Shown: positions 1 to 5,876 of the stretch, piece by piece | How positions within the stretch are numbered: the first letter of the stretch is position 1 | Layout of the letters: every line of letters starts with the position of its first letter | Assembly: GCA_024639925.1 (NCBI GenBank) | Contig: JAHEGA010000025.1 | Coordinates: 1-8,397 of the forward strand | Direction of reading: 5' to 3' | DNA from: Microbacteriaceae bacterium | GTDB lineage: Bacteria > Actinomycetota > Actinomycetes > Actinomycetales > Microbacteriaceae | Length of the DNA stretch: 8,397 nt | The notes under the pieces: model-generated | Seen by the model: the letters and a program-made list of their open reading frames with translations, nothing else | Databases searched by the model: none | What the model was told of the DNA's origin: nothing | Position numbers and translations under genes: made by a program

Positions 1-563
1 GTCACCGGTGAGGCTTGCAAGCCTTCATAGACGTTGTCGGGAACCTCGGTGGGGAGAAGATCTTCCGGATGCTTGGCCAGCATCCGGGCAACGTCTAGAG
101 CAACGTTGCCGTTGCCAATGACGGCTACCTCTTTGGCCTCCAGTGGCCAGGTGCGGGGAACATCAGGGTGCCCGTCGTACCAGCTGACAAAATCAGCGGC
201 ACCGTAGCTGCCCTCCAGTTCTACACCCGGCAGCTCAAGGTTTTGATCGGTGATCGCACCGGTCGAGAAAATCACCGCGTGGTAATGCTTCTTGAGGTCC
301 TCCAGGGTGATGTCCGTTCCATAATTCACATTGCCAAAGAGGCGAATATGCCCGGTGTCGAGGACCTCCCGAAGCGCAGAGACAATGCCCTTGATACGAG
401 GGTGGTCAGGAGCAACCCCATAGCGAACCAGTCCATACGGTGCCGGTAGGCGCTCAAACAAGTCGATAGAGACATCAAACGAACGCTCGTGCTTGAGCAA
501 AATATCGGCGGCATAAATTCCCGCGGGGCCTGCTCCCACAATTGCCAGGCGCAACTTTGACAT
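1..563 (-). CDS. fprA: FprA-type ferredoxin/flavodoxin-NADP+ reductase, N-terminal 187 residues (runs off left edge)
   Basis: FAD- and NADPH-binding oxidoreductase of the adrenodoxin-reductase/FprA family, which moves electrons between NADPH and ferredoxin or flavodoxin in the cytoplasm. Seen: start ATG at 563-561; FAD-binding GAGPAG at residues 10-15; the family-typical block ERLPAPYGLVRYGVAPDHPR around residues 37-56; an STGA segment at 100-103; and the NADP-binding GNGNVALDVAR at 150-160. The frame stays open to the left edge, so the C-terminal half (family length about 450 residues) is outside the window. The start is set by a GAGAAAG Shine-Dalgarno at 570-576, six bases upstream. It is the last visible gene of the menG - prenyl synthase - fprA unit, 38 bases after the synthase stop. 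A thioredoxin-reductase-type or glutamate-synthase small-subunit enzyme shares the Rossmann motifs but not the ERLPAPYGLVRYGV block. Its role beside menaquinone genes is not shown by the sequence. Confidence 0.93.
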   Translation of the reverse strand, partial: MSKLRLAIVGAGPAGIYAADILLKHERSFDVSIDLFERLPAPYGLVRYGVAPDHPRIKGIVSALREVLDTGHIRLFGNVNYGTDITLEDLKKHYHAVIFSTGAITDQNLELPGVELEGSYGAADFVSWYDGHPDVPRTWPLEAKEVAVIGNGNVALDVARMLAKHPEDLLPTEVPDNVYEGLQASPV

Positions 564-569
564 AAAAAG

Positions 570-576
570 CTTTCTC
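570..576 (-). promoter_or_regulatory. Ribosome binding site of the ferredoxin reductase gene
   Basis: The minus strand reads GAGAAAG at 576-570, then CTTTTT, then the ATG at 563. Spacing of six bases is normal. The match to AGGAGG is only moderate, so initiation may be modest or coupled to the upstream gene. Confidence 0.5.
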
Positions 577-581
577 GAACC

Positions 582-597
582 AGAGGGATAACCCTCC
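582..597 (-). other. Short hairpin with an embedded AGGAGG between prenyl synthase and ferredoxin reductase genes
   Basis: On the minus strand GAGGG (596-592), loop TTAT (591-588) and CCCTC (587-583) can form a 5-bp stem, extended by one G-T pair (597/582). The 5' arm contains AGGAGG, which lies too far (28 bases) from the ATG at 563 to be its Shine-Dalgarno. There is no U-tract directly after the stem, so it is a poor intrinsic terminator. It could be a processing site, an attenuator or chance. Confidence 0.3.
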
Positions 598-601
598 TAA
601 T

Positions 602-1669
602 TTAGTAGCTTCGGTCCACAACCTGGTGGGCAAACCGAATGAGGGCGTCTTTCACGATGCCCTCTGGTGCAGACTCAAGATCAGCGATGGCCTCATCGGC
701 CATCTCGCGAGCCTTGTCCATCGTTCGCTCGGTGGCCTCGTGGGAGCGAAGCCCCGCGATGGCCTCCTGGAACTCGTCTTCACTCAACTCTCCCGCGGCA
801 CCACGGGCAAGCGTGGCGAGCAATGCGCTGGAGGCTTCGTCGTGTGAAGCGGCCTCGCGCAAATACAGCATCGGCAGCGTTGTCACGCCGTGGCGCACGT
901 CGGTGCCCGGCGGTTTTCCGGTTCCCGCGCTGCGGTCCGCGAGATCAATCACGTCATCCACCAACTGGAAGGCGATACCGATTTTCTCGCCAAACGCGCG
1001 CACCGACGGAATCAGCGAACTGGGGCCCTCGGCCATCCGAATCCCCATCTCCGCCGCAAAGGCGATAAGCGACCCGGTTTTGTCCGACAGAACCTTCAAA
1101 TAGTGCGAGATTGGCTCGTCGCCTGGCTGTGGCCCCAGTGACTCGTGCATTTGCCCCATCACGAGCCGTTCAAACGTGGCCGCCTGCAACATCACGGCTT
1201 CTTGACCCAGCGACCCACCGAGGCTTCCCGCGCGGGCAAACAAAAGGTCACCCGCAAGAATCGCCACCGAGTTGCCCCACAGGGTTTGGCTCGCTTGAAC
1301 CCCGCGGCGCAACACTGCTTCGTCCATCACATCGTCGTGGTACAAGGTGGCCAGGTGAGTCAGTTCGACCACCTGTGCTGCGGCAATCACCCGATTGTTG
1401 ATTCCTTCACCCCACTGGGCTGTCAGGAGCGCCAAGAGCGGTCGAACCCGCTTGCCTCCTGCGTCAAAAAGGTGCCGCGCGACGGCATCAACAATTTCTT
1501 CCGAAAAGCTGAGCTCCGCCACCAGACCCTGCTCGATAGCAACCAAACCCTCATCGAGGGCTTTGGCCAGAGCTTTTTCCTCGCGGGAAGCAAAAAGAAG
1601 CGACTTACCGCTGAGGAAAGCGGCTCCGCGCCCCGCAGCAGACGCTTCTGCCTTCAGTGTGGGGTTCAC
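602..1669 (-). CDS. Long-chain trans-polyprenyl diphosphate synthase (menaquinone side chain)
   Basis: Head-to-tail isoprenyl transferase that extends an allylic diphosphate with isopentenyl diphosphate to make the polyprenyl tail attached by MenA. 355 residues, normal for the family. Seen: GGKRVRP at 71-77 (substrate binding), first Asp-rich motif DDVMD at 112-116, lysine in SDKTGS at 195-200, second Asp-rich motif DDVID at 238-242, and GKPPGTD at 251-257. The residues five and four before the first motif are small (A107, T108), as in IspB- and HepT-type long-chain enzymes and unlike farnesyl synthases, which carry a bulky residue there. Product length is therefore inferred to be long (C35-C50), but the exact number is not readable. 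The start is GTG at 1669-1667, with AAGGA six bases upstream. It lies nine bases after the menG stop, which supports a shared transcript and a quinone role rather than carotenoid synthesis. Confidence 0.95.
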   Translation of the reverse strand: MNPTLKAEASAAGRGAAFLSGKSLLFASREEKALAKALDEGLVAIEQGLVAELSFSEEIVDAVARHLFDAGGKRVRPLLALLTAQWGEGINNRVIAAAQVVELTHLATLYHDDVMDEAVLRRGVQASQTLWGNSVAILAGDLLFARAGSLGGSLGQEAVMLQAATFERLVMGQMHESLGPQPGDEPISHYLKVLSDKTGSLIAFAAEMGIRMAEGPSSLIPSVRAFGEKIGIAFQLVDDVIDLADRSAGTGKPPGTDVRHGVTTLPMLYLREAASHDEASSALLATLARGAAGELSEDEFQEAIAGLRSHEATERTMDKAREMADEAIADLESAPEGIVKDALIRFAHQVVDRSY

Positions 1670-1681
1670 GGGGTGTCCTTA
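1670..1681 (-). promoter_or_regulatory. Shine-Dalgarno fused to the menG stop codon, setting the GTG start of the prenyl synthase
   Basis: The minus strand reads TAAGGACACCCC then GTG. The TAA is the menG stop (1681-1679) and its AA forms part of the AAGGA Shine-Dalgarno (1680-1676). The spacer to GTG is six bases. A ribosome ending on menG sits on this site, so translational coupling is likely. Confidence 0.75.
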
Positions 1682-2467
1682 TGTTTGGTCAGTCGGCGCT
1701 ACGGGTGTTTGTGCGGTGGAGGGAGAGGCCGGGCGTTTCCGGCGTTTACCGATGGATTCCCGAACTTTTGAATCTTCGGGGCTAATCGCTCTGTGCAGGG
1801 CAACAATGCCTCCTGTCAGGTTACGGTAAGCAACCCGAGTGAATCCTGCACCGCGCAGCCACTGCGACAACACCGCTTGTTCTGGCCAGTCCGAAATGGA
1901 GTCCATCAGATACCGATAGGCATCTCGGTGGGTACTCGAAAGAGACGTAATCGCCGGCATGAGGTATTTCATGTACCCCTTGTAGCCGGCCTTCATGAGC
2001 GGTGCCGGTGGGTGAGAGAACTCGCAAATCACAATGCGACCACCAGGTTTCAACACCCGATACATCTCGCCTAACGCTACGTGGGGATTGTTGACGTTCC
2101 GCAGGCCAAAGCTGATCGTGACGGCATCAAAGCTGGCATTAGGAAAGGGCAGTGCCTCGGCATCGCCCTCAACAAATTCGATGTCGGGGTTTCGCTTGCG
2201 GCCCTCGGCCACCATGCCGGGGGAAAAGTCCAACGCAACAACGTCAGCGCCTGTTTTAGCCAGAGCTCTGGAGGATGTTCCAGTCCCAGCAGCGACATCA
2301 AGGACTCGGTCGCCAGGAGCCAAGTCGAGCGCCCTCACCGTTGCCATGCGCCACAAGACCGAGTTTCCTCCAGAAAGAAGGGCATTAGTGCGGTCATAAC
2401 CCACCGACACTTGGTCAAACATCGCCGAGACTTCGGACGGGTCTTTACCCAGGTCTGCGGTGGTCAC
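1679..2467 (-). CDS. menG: Demethylmenaquinone methyltransferase (MenG/UbiE)
   Basis: SAM-dependent C-methyltransferase that methylates demethylmenaquinone to menaquinone, the last core step of the pathway, acting at the cytoplasmic membrane face. 262 residues. Seen: KDPSEVSAMFD at 8-18, the UbiE signature YDRTNALLSGGNSVLWR at 24-40, SAM-binding motif I VLDVAAGTGTSSRAL at 55-69, ISFGLRNVNNP at 118-128, and the second UbiE signature RVLKPGGRIVICEFS at 137-151. After GGIVALHRA the protein carries about 35 extra residues, first basic (KRRKRP) then Pro/Thr/Gln-rich. Many homologues end shortly after this point, so the tail is probably disordered. The GTG at 2467 is preferred over ATG at 2422 because family members begin with the KDP..V..MFD block, and because a -10 hexamer lies six bases upstream. 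It is the first gene of the unit with the prenyl synthase and fprA. UbiE homologues can also serve ubiquinone, but the men genes around it point to menaquinone. Confidence 0.96.
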   Translation of the reverse strand: MTTADLGKDPSEVSAMFDQVSVGYDRTNALLSGGNSVLWRMATVRALDLAPGDRVLDVAAGTGTSSRALAKTGADVVALDFSPGMVAEGRKRNPDIEFVEGDAEALPFPNASFDAVTISFGLRNVNNPHVALGEMYRVLKPGGRIVICEFSHPPAPLMKAGYKGYMKYLMPAITSLSSTHRDAYRYLMDSISDWPEQAVLSQWLRGAGFTRVAYRNLTGGIVALHRAISPEDSKVRESIGKRRKRPASPSTAQTPVAPTDQT

Positions 2468-2479
2468 CCCCTCACACTA
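2468..2479 (-). promoter_or_regulatory. -10 element of menG, leaderless start predicted
   Basis: The minus strand reads TAGTGT (2479-2474), then GAGGGG (2473-2468), then GTG at 2467. TANNNT followed by six bases puts transcription start on the G of GTG, so the mRNA would have no leader. GAGGGG resembles a Shine-Dalgarno but touches the start codon, too close to work as one. No convincing -35 hexamer was found at 16-18 bases. Confidence 0.65.
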
Positions 2480-2500
2480 TCGAGTGGAGCCGAAAATCCC

Positions 2501-2521
2501 CTGTAACTCATGGGCTTTCAG
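2501..2521. promoter_or_regulatory. Imperfect inverted repeat midway between the menG and menF starts (possible operator)
   Basis: CTGTAA (2501-2506) and TTTCAG (2516-2521) form inverted half-sites matching at 5 of 6 positions around a 9-base spacer. The centre, 2511, is the midpoint of the two start codons (2467 and 2555). Across ten-base arms only 6 of 10 positions pair, so this is weak and may be chance. Confidence 0.2.
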
Positions 2522-2542
2522 CTGTTCATCGCGCCCCCTCGC

Positions 2543-2554
2543 TACCCTGAGGGA
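2543..2554 (+). promoter_or_regulatory. -10 element of menF, leaderless start predicted
   Basis: TACCCT (2543-2548), then GAGGGA (2549-2554), then ATG at 2555. The layout mirrors the menG promoter on the other strand, down to the GAGGG spacer. It predicts transcription starting on the A of the ATG, which excludes the upstream in-frame ATG at 2510. Confidence 0.65.
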
Positions 2555-3805
2555 ATGGCCCGCGCTCTCACCACTCCCACCGTTGCGGTGAAGACGAGAC
2601 GTATGAGCCCCACCGACAACCTGATCGACTGGGTCAGCGCAGATAACCCGCTGGTTATGCAGCGCATGGGGCAAGGTCTCGTGGGGCTTGGCGAAGCGCT
2701 GCGATGGGAGTTCCGAGGACCAGACCGCTTCGCTCAGGCATCCGCAGCCTGGGCCTCACTGGTGGACAATGCAGATATTGACAACCCCCTGGGCATCCCG
2801 GGGTCGGGTCTCGTGTGTTTTGGCACCTTCACCTTTGCCGACCAGTCCTCCCACAGCAGCGTCGTCATTGTCCCCTCCGTGGTGATCGGCGTCATCGGGG
2901 ATACTTCGTTCAGGACAGACATCACGGTCAAAGATTCGATCGGAACATCACCAACGGCCAGATCCTCGCGGCCTCATTCCCTCGCTCCGCTGGACTGGCA
3001 CCCCGGCCTGCTCGGCGAAGCTGACTACCGCAACGCTGTGTCCCAGACCATCGAGCGCTTGAAGGAGGGCGAGGCAGACAAAGTGGTGCTCGCCCGCGAC
3101 ATGGTGGCCACAGCCCCCGGCAGCAAAGACTGGCGGGCGGCGTTGGAAAAACTGAGTGACGCGTACCCGGACTGCGTCACCTTTGCGATCGATGGTCTCG
3201 TGGGTTCCACCCCCGAGACATTGGCCAAAGTCCACAAGAATTCCCTCAGCCTTCGCGTACTCGCCGGCAGCAGCAGACGCGGGGAAAACCCTGCAGAGGA
3301 CCGGGCACTGGCACAAGAACTCGTCACTTCCGCCAAAGACAACGATGAGCACCGGTTTGCCGTGGAAAACGTACTGTCTTCGCTCTCTGCGGTGTCCGCC
3401 CAGGTTGCCGCAGACGAACAGCCCACCACGATCAAACTGGCCAATGTGTGGCACCTGGGAACCGATGTCGAAGCGACACTGCCCGATCACTGCACCAGCC
3501 TCGACGTGGTGGCAGCCCTTCACCCCAGCGCCGCAGTTGCCGGCTCACCCACCACCGCCGCCCTGTCACTGATTGCGGAAATGGAGCCCTTCGATCGCGG
3601 TCGATACGCCGGTCCTGTGGGATGGATGGATGAGCGTGGCGATGGCGAATGGTCGATTGCCCTGCGATGTGCCCAGTGGTCTAACGACGGCCACATCACC
3701 GCGTACGCGGGAGCAGGCATTGTCGACGAATCTGACCCAGAGCGCGAATTACTCGAAACCCGCTTGAAGTTCCGGCCGATCCTTCAGGCTTTCGGTGGCG
3801 ACTAA
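2555..3805 (+). CDS. menF: Isochorismate synthase (MenF)
   Basis: Converts chorismate to isochorismate, the entry step of menaquinone synthesis; cytoplasmic and Mg2+-dependent. 416 residues from the chosen start. Seen in the C-terminal chorismate-binding domain: KVVLAR with the expected catalytic lysine K176, GSTPETLA at 217-224, LAGSSRRG at 236-243, DNDEH at 262-266, LHPSAAVAGSPT at 322-333, EPFDRGRYAGPVGW at 344-357, GDGE at 362-365, GAGIV at 386-390 and ERELLETRLK at 396-405. These are the isochorismate/anthranilate-synthase family blocks; the men context and absence of a glutaminase partner favour isochorismate synthase. ATG at 2555 is chosen over 2510 because the -10 hexamer lies six bases before it, and because residues after it (from about TVAVKT) look like a normal family N-terminus. 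It is divergent from menG, alone on the plus strand, and its TAA overlaps the menD stop by four bases, leaving no room for a terminator. A salicylate or siderophore enzyme is less likely here. Confidence 0.95.
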   Translation: MARALTTPTVAVKTRRMSPTDNLIDWVSADNPLVMQRMGQGLVGLGEALRWEFRGPDRFAQASAAWASLVDNADIDNPLGIPGSGLVCFGTFTFADQSSHSSVVIVPSVVIGVIGDTSFRTDITVKDSIGTSPTARSSRPHSLAPLDWHPGLLGEADYRNAVSQTIERLKEGEADKVVLARDMVATAPGSKDWRAALEKLSDAYPDCVTFAIDGLVGSTPETLAKVHKNSLSLRVLAGSSRRGENPAEDRALAQELVTSAKDNDEHRFAVENVLSSLSAVSAQVAADEQPTTIKLANVWHLGTDVEATLPDHCTSLDVVAALHPSAAVAGSPTTAALSLIAEMEPFDRGRYAGPVGWMDERGDGEWSIALRCAQWSNDGHITAYAGAGIVDESDPERELLETRLKFRPILQAFGGD

Positions 3806-5472
3806 CGCTCCAGCGGAATGTCAACAATCAGGCGTGACGCACTGCTGACGAGTGCGTCCGCCAGCTCTCCCCTGGTGCTCACACGGAAATATTCCCAGCC
3901 ATAAGCGGCGGCAAGCGCCGCAATATCAACAGCGTGTGGAGTGAACATCACCCGATCAAACCGCTCCCGCGGGGCGCTATCGCCCACTTCCAATCCGTCG
4001 AAAATGGTCCCCCCACCATCATTGGCGACAAAGAGGTGAACTTTCGAGCCCGCCTCGTGGTCGGGCTCTTGCAGCAGTGACCCCGCATCGTGCAGAAAAG
4101 CAAGATCCCCCAGCACCACTCGCGTCACACCGGTGGCCCCGGAACGCGGGGCTGCAAGGGCAAGACCGCGAGCCGTGGAAATCGTTCCATCGATGCCGGA
4201 GAGACCTCGATTGCTGATCACGGGGATGTTTTTGGGCCCCACAATGCGATCCATTTCGCGAATCATCCGTGATGCTGCGAGAACCAGTCGGTCGTGAGGC
4301 CAGGACGCTTCCCACACGGACAGCGCAATCTCTTGCCTGCTGGGGGCCTGGCGCAACACCTCCATCTGCTCGCGGGCGAACGCACTTCGGGAAGCGGGAT
4401 TGTCAGCTTCCCCCTCGCTCAACTCGGGTGTTGTGGGAAGGACAGCATCAAGAGCAATCCGATGGTAGTCACGCGAGGCGATCACCCAGGGTTTAACCCA
4501 TGCGCTTCGTTCTTCTTGTGTCGCGGGGCGTGAGATCGTGAGCGAATCCACAACCTGTGCCTGCCCACTCGGGTTTGCGGGTTCCGCCTCAGGGCCTCGA
4601 ACCACGATGTGGGAATACGAGCTATCGCTCAGTAGTGCCCACACTTCACGCGAGAGTGTGGGACGTCCGACCGTGATAACTCGCTCCACCGGAGTGGGGA
4701 GAGCCTCGCTGTTGAGCACCTCACGATAGGCAGACAGGAGGTGCGGACCAAACCTGGCGCCACTGACCACCTCGGCAATCAAGGGTGCGCCCAGTTCCAC
4801 GGCCCACTGCTCGGCTCGCGCACCAGCACCGTGTCCCGCGATGACTAACGTTCCAGCTTCTGGTTCAAGATCCAGGGTCACCGGCTCCACCGGGAGTCGT
4901 GTGGATGCGGGGAGAGGAGGAATGACAAACTCGCTGCTATCAGTACTGCTCAGGGGCTCGGAGAATTCGATATTCGCGTGGACTGCACGACCACCGACAG
5001 CGTGTTCCCACACAGCTAGCGCAGCCTCAATGCCGGCCGCGTCCGCCGAGTCCTCTTCTGCCGCTGCTTCGATGGTGGCAGCAGCAAATCCAAAAAGGCC
5101 CGAATGCTGCGTTGTTTGATTAGCCCCTACGCCTTTGAGTGAGGCGGGGCGGTCAGCAGAAACCACGATGAGCGGTACACCCGCATGATGGGCTTCCATC
5201 ACGGCGGGCAAGAAATGTGCGGGAGCGGACCCGGAGGTCGCCATCGCCACGGCGGGAATCCCTGTCTCCAGGGCAATCCCGAGTGCCCGAAAAGCTGCGC
5301 TTCGTTCATCAACGACGACGTGCAGCGCAAGATGGCCTGCTTCTGCTGCCTCAGCACTGGCGAGAGCCAATGCCTGTGATCGCGAACCGGGGGAAACAAC
5401 CACATCACTGACACCCCGAGCGATGAGGGCGCCGATGAACGACCGGGCAAACAGAGTCGCCGGCGAGGTCAT
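3802..5472 (-). CDS. menD: 2-succinyl-5-enolpyruvyl-6-hydroxy-3-cyclohexene-1-carboxylate (SEPHCHC) synthase (MenD)
   Basis: ThDP- and Mg2+-dependent enzyme that joins isochorismate and 2-oxoglutarate with loss of CO2 to give SEPHCHC. 556 residues, normal length. Seen: SPGSRS at 27-32, DERSAAF at 55-61 with E56 at the position of the ThDP-activating glutamate, TSGSAPAHFLPA at 79-90, ADRP at 106-109, GANQT at 116-120, R405 and NRGLSGIDG at 421-429 (substrate arginines expected here), GDLAFLHD at 455-462, and the Mg/ThDP segment NDGGGTIF at 484-491. In the third block the usual TSGTAVAN appears as TSGSAPAH, a mild divergence. No Shine-Dalgarno precedes the ATG. Instead it overlaps the TGA of the upstream PLDc_N-like gene as ATGA, so translation is probably coupled to it. 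The 3' end overlaps the menF stop. Confidence 0.97.
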   Translation of the reverse strand: MTSPATLFARSFIGALIARGVSDVVVSPGSRSQALALASAEAAEAGHLALHVVVDERSAAFRALGIALETGIPAVAMATSGSAPAHFLPAVMEAHHAGVPLIVVSADRPASLKGVGANQTTQHSGLFGFAAATIEAAAEEDSADAAGIEAALAVWEHAVGGRAVHANIEFSEPLSSTDSSEFVIPPLPASTRLPVEPVTLDLEPEAGTLVIAGHGAGARAEQWAVELGAPLIAEVVSGARFGPHLLSAYREVLNSEALPTPVERVITVGRPTLSREVWALLSDSSYSHIVVRGPEAEPANPSGQAQVVDSLTISRPATQEERSAWVKPWVIASRDYHRIALDAVLPTTPELSEGEADNPASRSAFAREQMEVLRQAPSRQEIALSVWEASWPHDRLVLAASRMIREMDRIVGPKNIPVISNRGLSGIDGTISTARGLALAAPRSGATGVTRVVLGDLAFLHDAGSLLQEPDHEAGSKVHLFVANDGGGTIFDGLEVGDSAPRERFDRVMFTPHAVDIAALAAAYGWEYFRVSTRGELADALVSSASRLIVDIPLER

Positions 5473-5846
5473 GACGCGGAGGGCTTAGGGTCCTGGTCGT
5501 CGTCTTTATCGTCCGCGGAAGGCTGATCTTCCTCGTCAAGAGCCCGAAGCTCCTCTTCGAGGCGCTTGATGCGATCATCGGACGATTCACCGTCAATGGT
5601 CCCCAAGAAAGACGGGTCGTCGTCGGGAGGTCGGCGGGTTGTCTGGGTTTTGGGTCCCGCCGGTTTCGACTTCCCCACGAGTAACCACAACACGGGGCCG
5701 ATGACCGGCAAAACAACGATCAGCGCGATCCAGACAGCCTTCGGGAGAGCCCGAATACGGGGCGCTTGGGTCATCGCGACATCGACGAGCGCATAGATCG
5801 TGAAGGCGATCGCAGCGACCCCAGCAATGACTAACCAGCGGACCAT
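5469..5846 (-). CDS. Small two-helix membrane protein with PLDc_N-like domain
   Basis: 125-residue protein of unknown function. Seen: membrane helix at about 4-22; a second at about 36-57 within LPKAVWIALIVVLPVIGPVL, which matches the phospholipase D nuclease N-terminal (PLDc_N) signature of small actinobacterial membrane proteins; then a basic linker (about 59-72), an acidic stretch, a charged helix (IKRLEEELRALDEED, 93-107) that could be a short coiled coil, and a very acidic end. No phospholipase HKD motif is present, so there is no catalytic claim. The ATG is set by a -10 hexamer six bases upstream. It is the first gene of the unit with menD (ATGA overlap) and divergent from the DUF4229-like gene. 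Context suggests a membrane role linked to menaquinone enzymes or respiratory complexes; this is inference. Confidence 0.85.
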   Translation of the reverse strand: MVRWLVIAGVAAIAFTIYALVDVAMTQAPRIRALPKAVWIALIVVLPVIGPVLWLLVGKSKPAGPKTQTTRRPPDDDPSFLGTIDGESSDDRIKRLEEELRALDEEDQPSADDKDDDQDPKPSAS

Positions 5847-5858
5847 TCTCTAATCCTA
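5847..5858 (-). promoter_or_regulatory. -10 element of the PLDc_N-like/menD unit, leaderless start predicted
   Basis: The minus strand reads TAGGAT (5858-5853), TAGAGA (5852-5847), ATG at 5846. The six-base spacing places transcription start on the ATG. No clear -35 was seen. Any upstream contact would fall inside the divergent DUF4229-like gene. Confidence 0.65.
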
Positions 5859-5864
5859 CGTCCC

Positions 5865-5876
5865 TAGACTGTGAAG
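5865..5876 (+). promoter_or_regulatory. -10 element of the DUF4229-like gene, leaderless start predicted
   Basis: TAGACT (5865-5870), then GTGAAG (5871-5876), then GTG at 5877. This selects the second of two in-frame GTG codons (5871 and 5877) as the start, since 5871 would lie upstream of the predicted transcription start. It is back to back with the opposite-strand -10 at 5853-5858, only six bases away. Confidence 0.6.

Noticed and set aside
1145..1771. 208-codon plus-strand ORF opposite the prenyl synthase and the end of menG
   Set aside because: It is antisense to two well-supported genes, has no family motif, and its composition (His/Arg/Gly/Pro-rich, low order) is that of a shadow frame in GC-rich DNA.
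2470..2473. GAGG directly before the menG GTG as a Shine-Dalgarno
   Set aside because: The motif abuts the start codon, leaving too little spacing for ribosome binding; a leaderless start explains the layout better.
2510..2554. Upstream ATG of menF giving a 15-residue N-terminal extension
   Set aside because: It would start upstream of the predicted -10 hexamer, has no Shine-Dalgarno, and the added residues (MGFQLFIAPPRYPEG) do not resemble the family N-terminus.
2948..3523. 191-codon minus-strand ORF opposite menF
   Set aside because: Entirely antisense to conserved menF blocks, rich in His/Gly/Cys with no recognisable domain, and no promoter or ribosome binding site in place.
3790..3820. 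Intrinsic terminator between the convergent genes menF and menD
   Set aside because: The stop codons overlap, and no GC-rich stem followed by a T-run is visible on either strand around the junction.
5469..5846. Annotating the PLDc_N-like protein as a phospholipase D
   Set aside because: It carries only the N-terminal membrane domain. The HxKxxxxD catalytic motifs are absent and the protein ends in an acidic tail.
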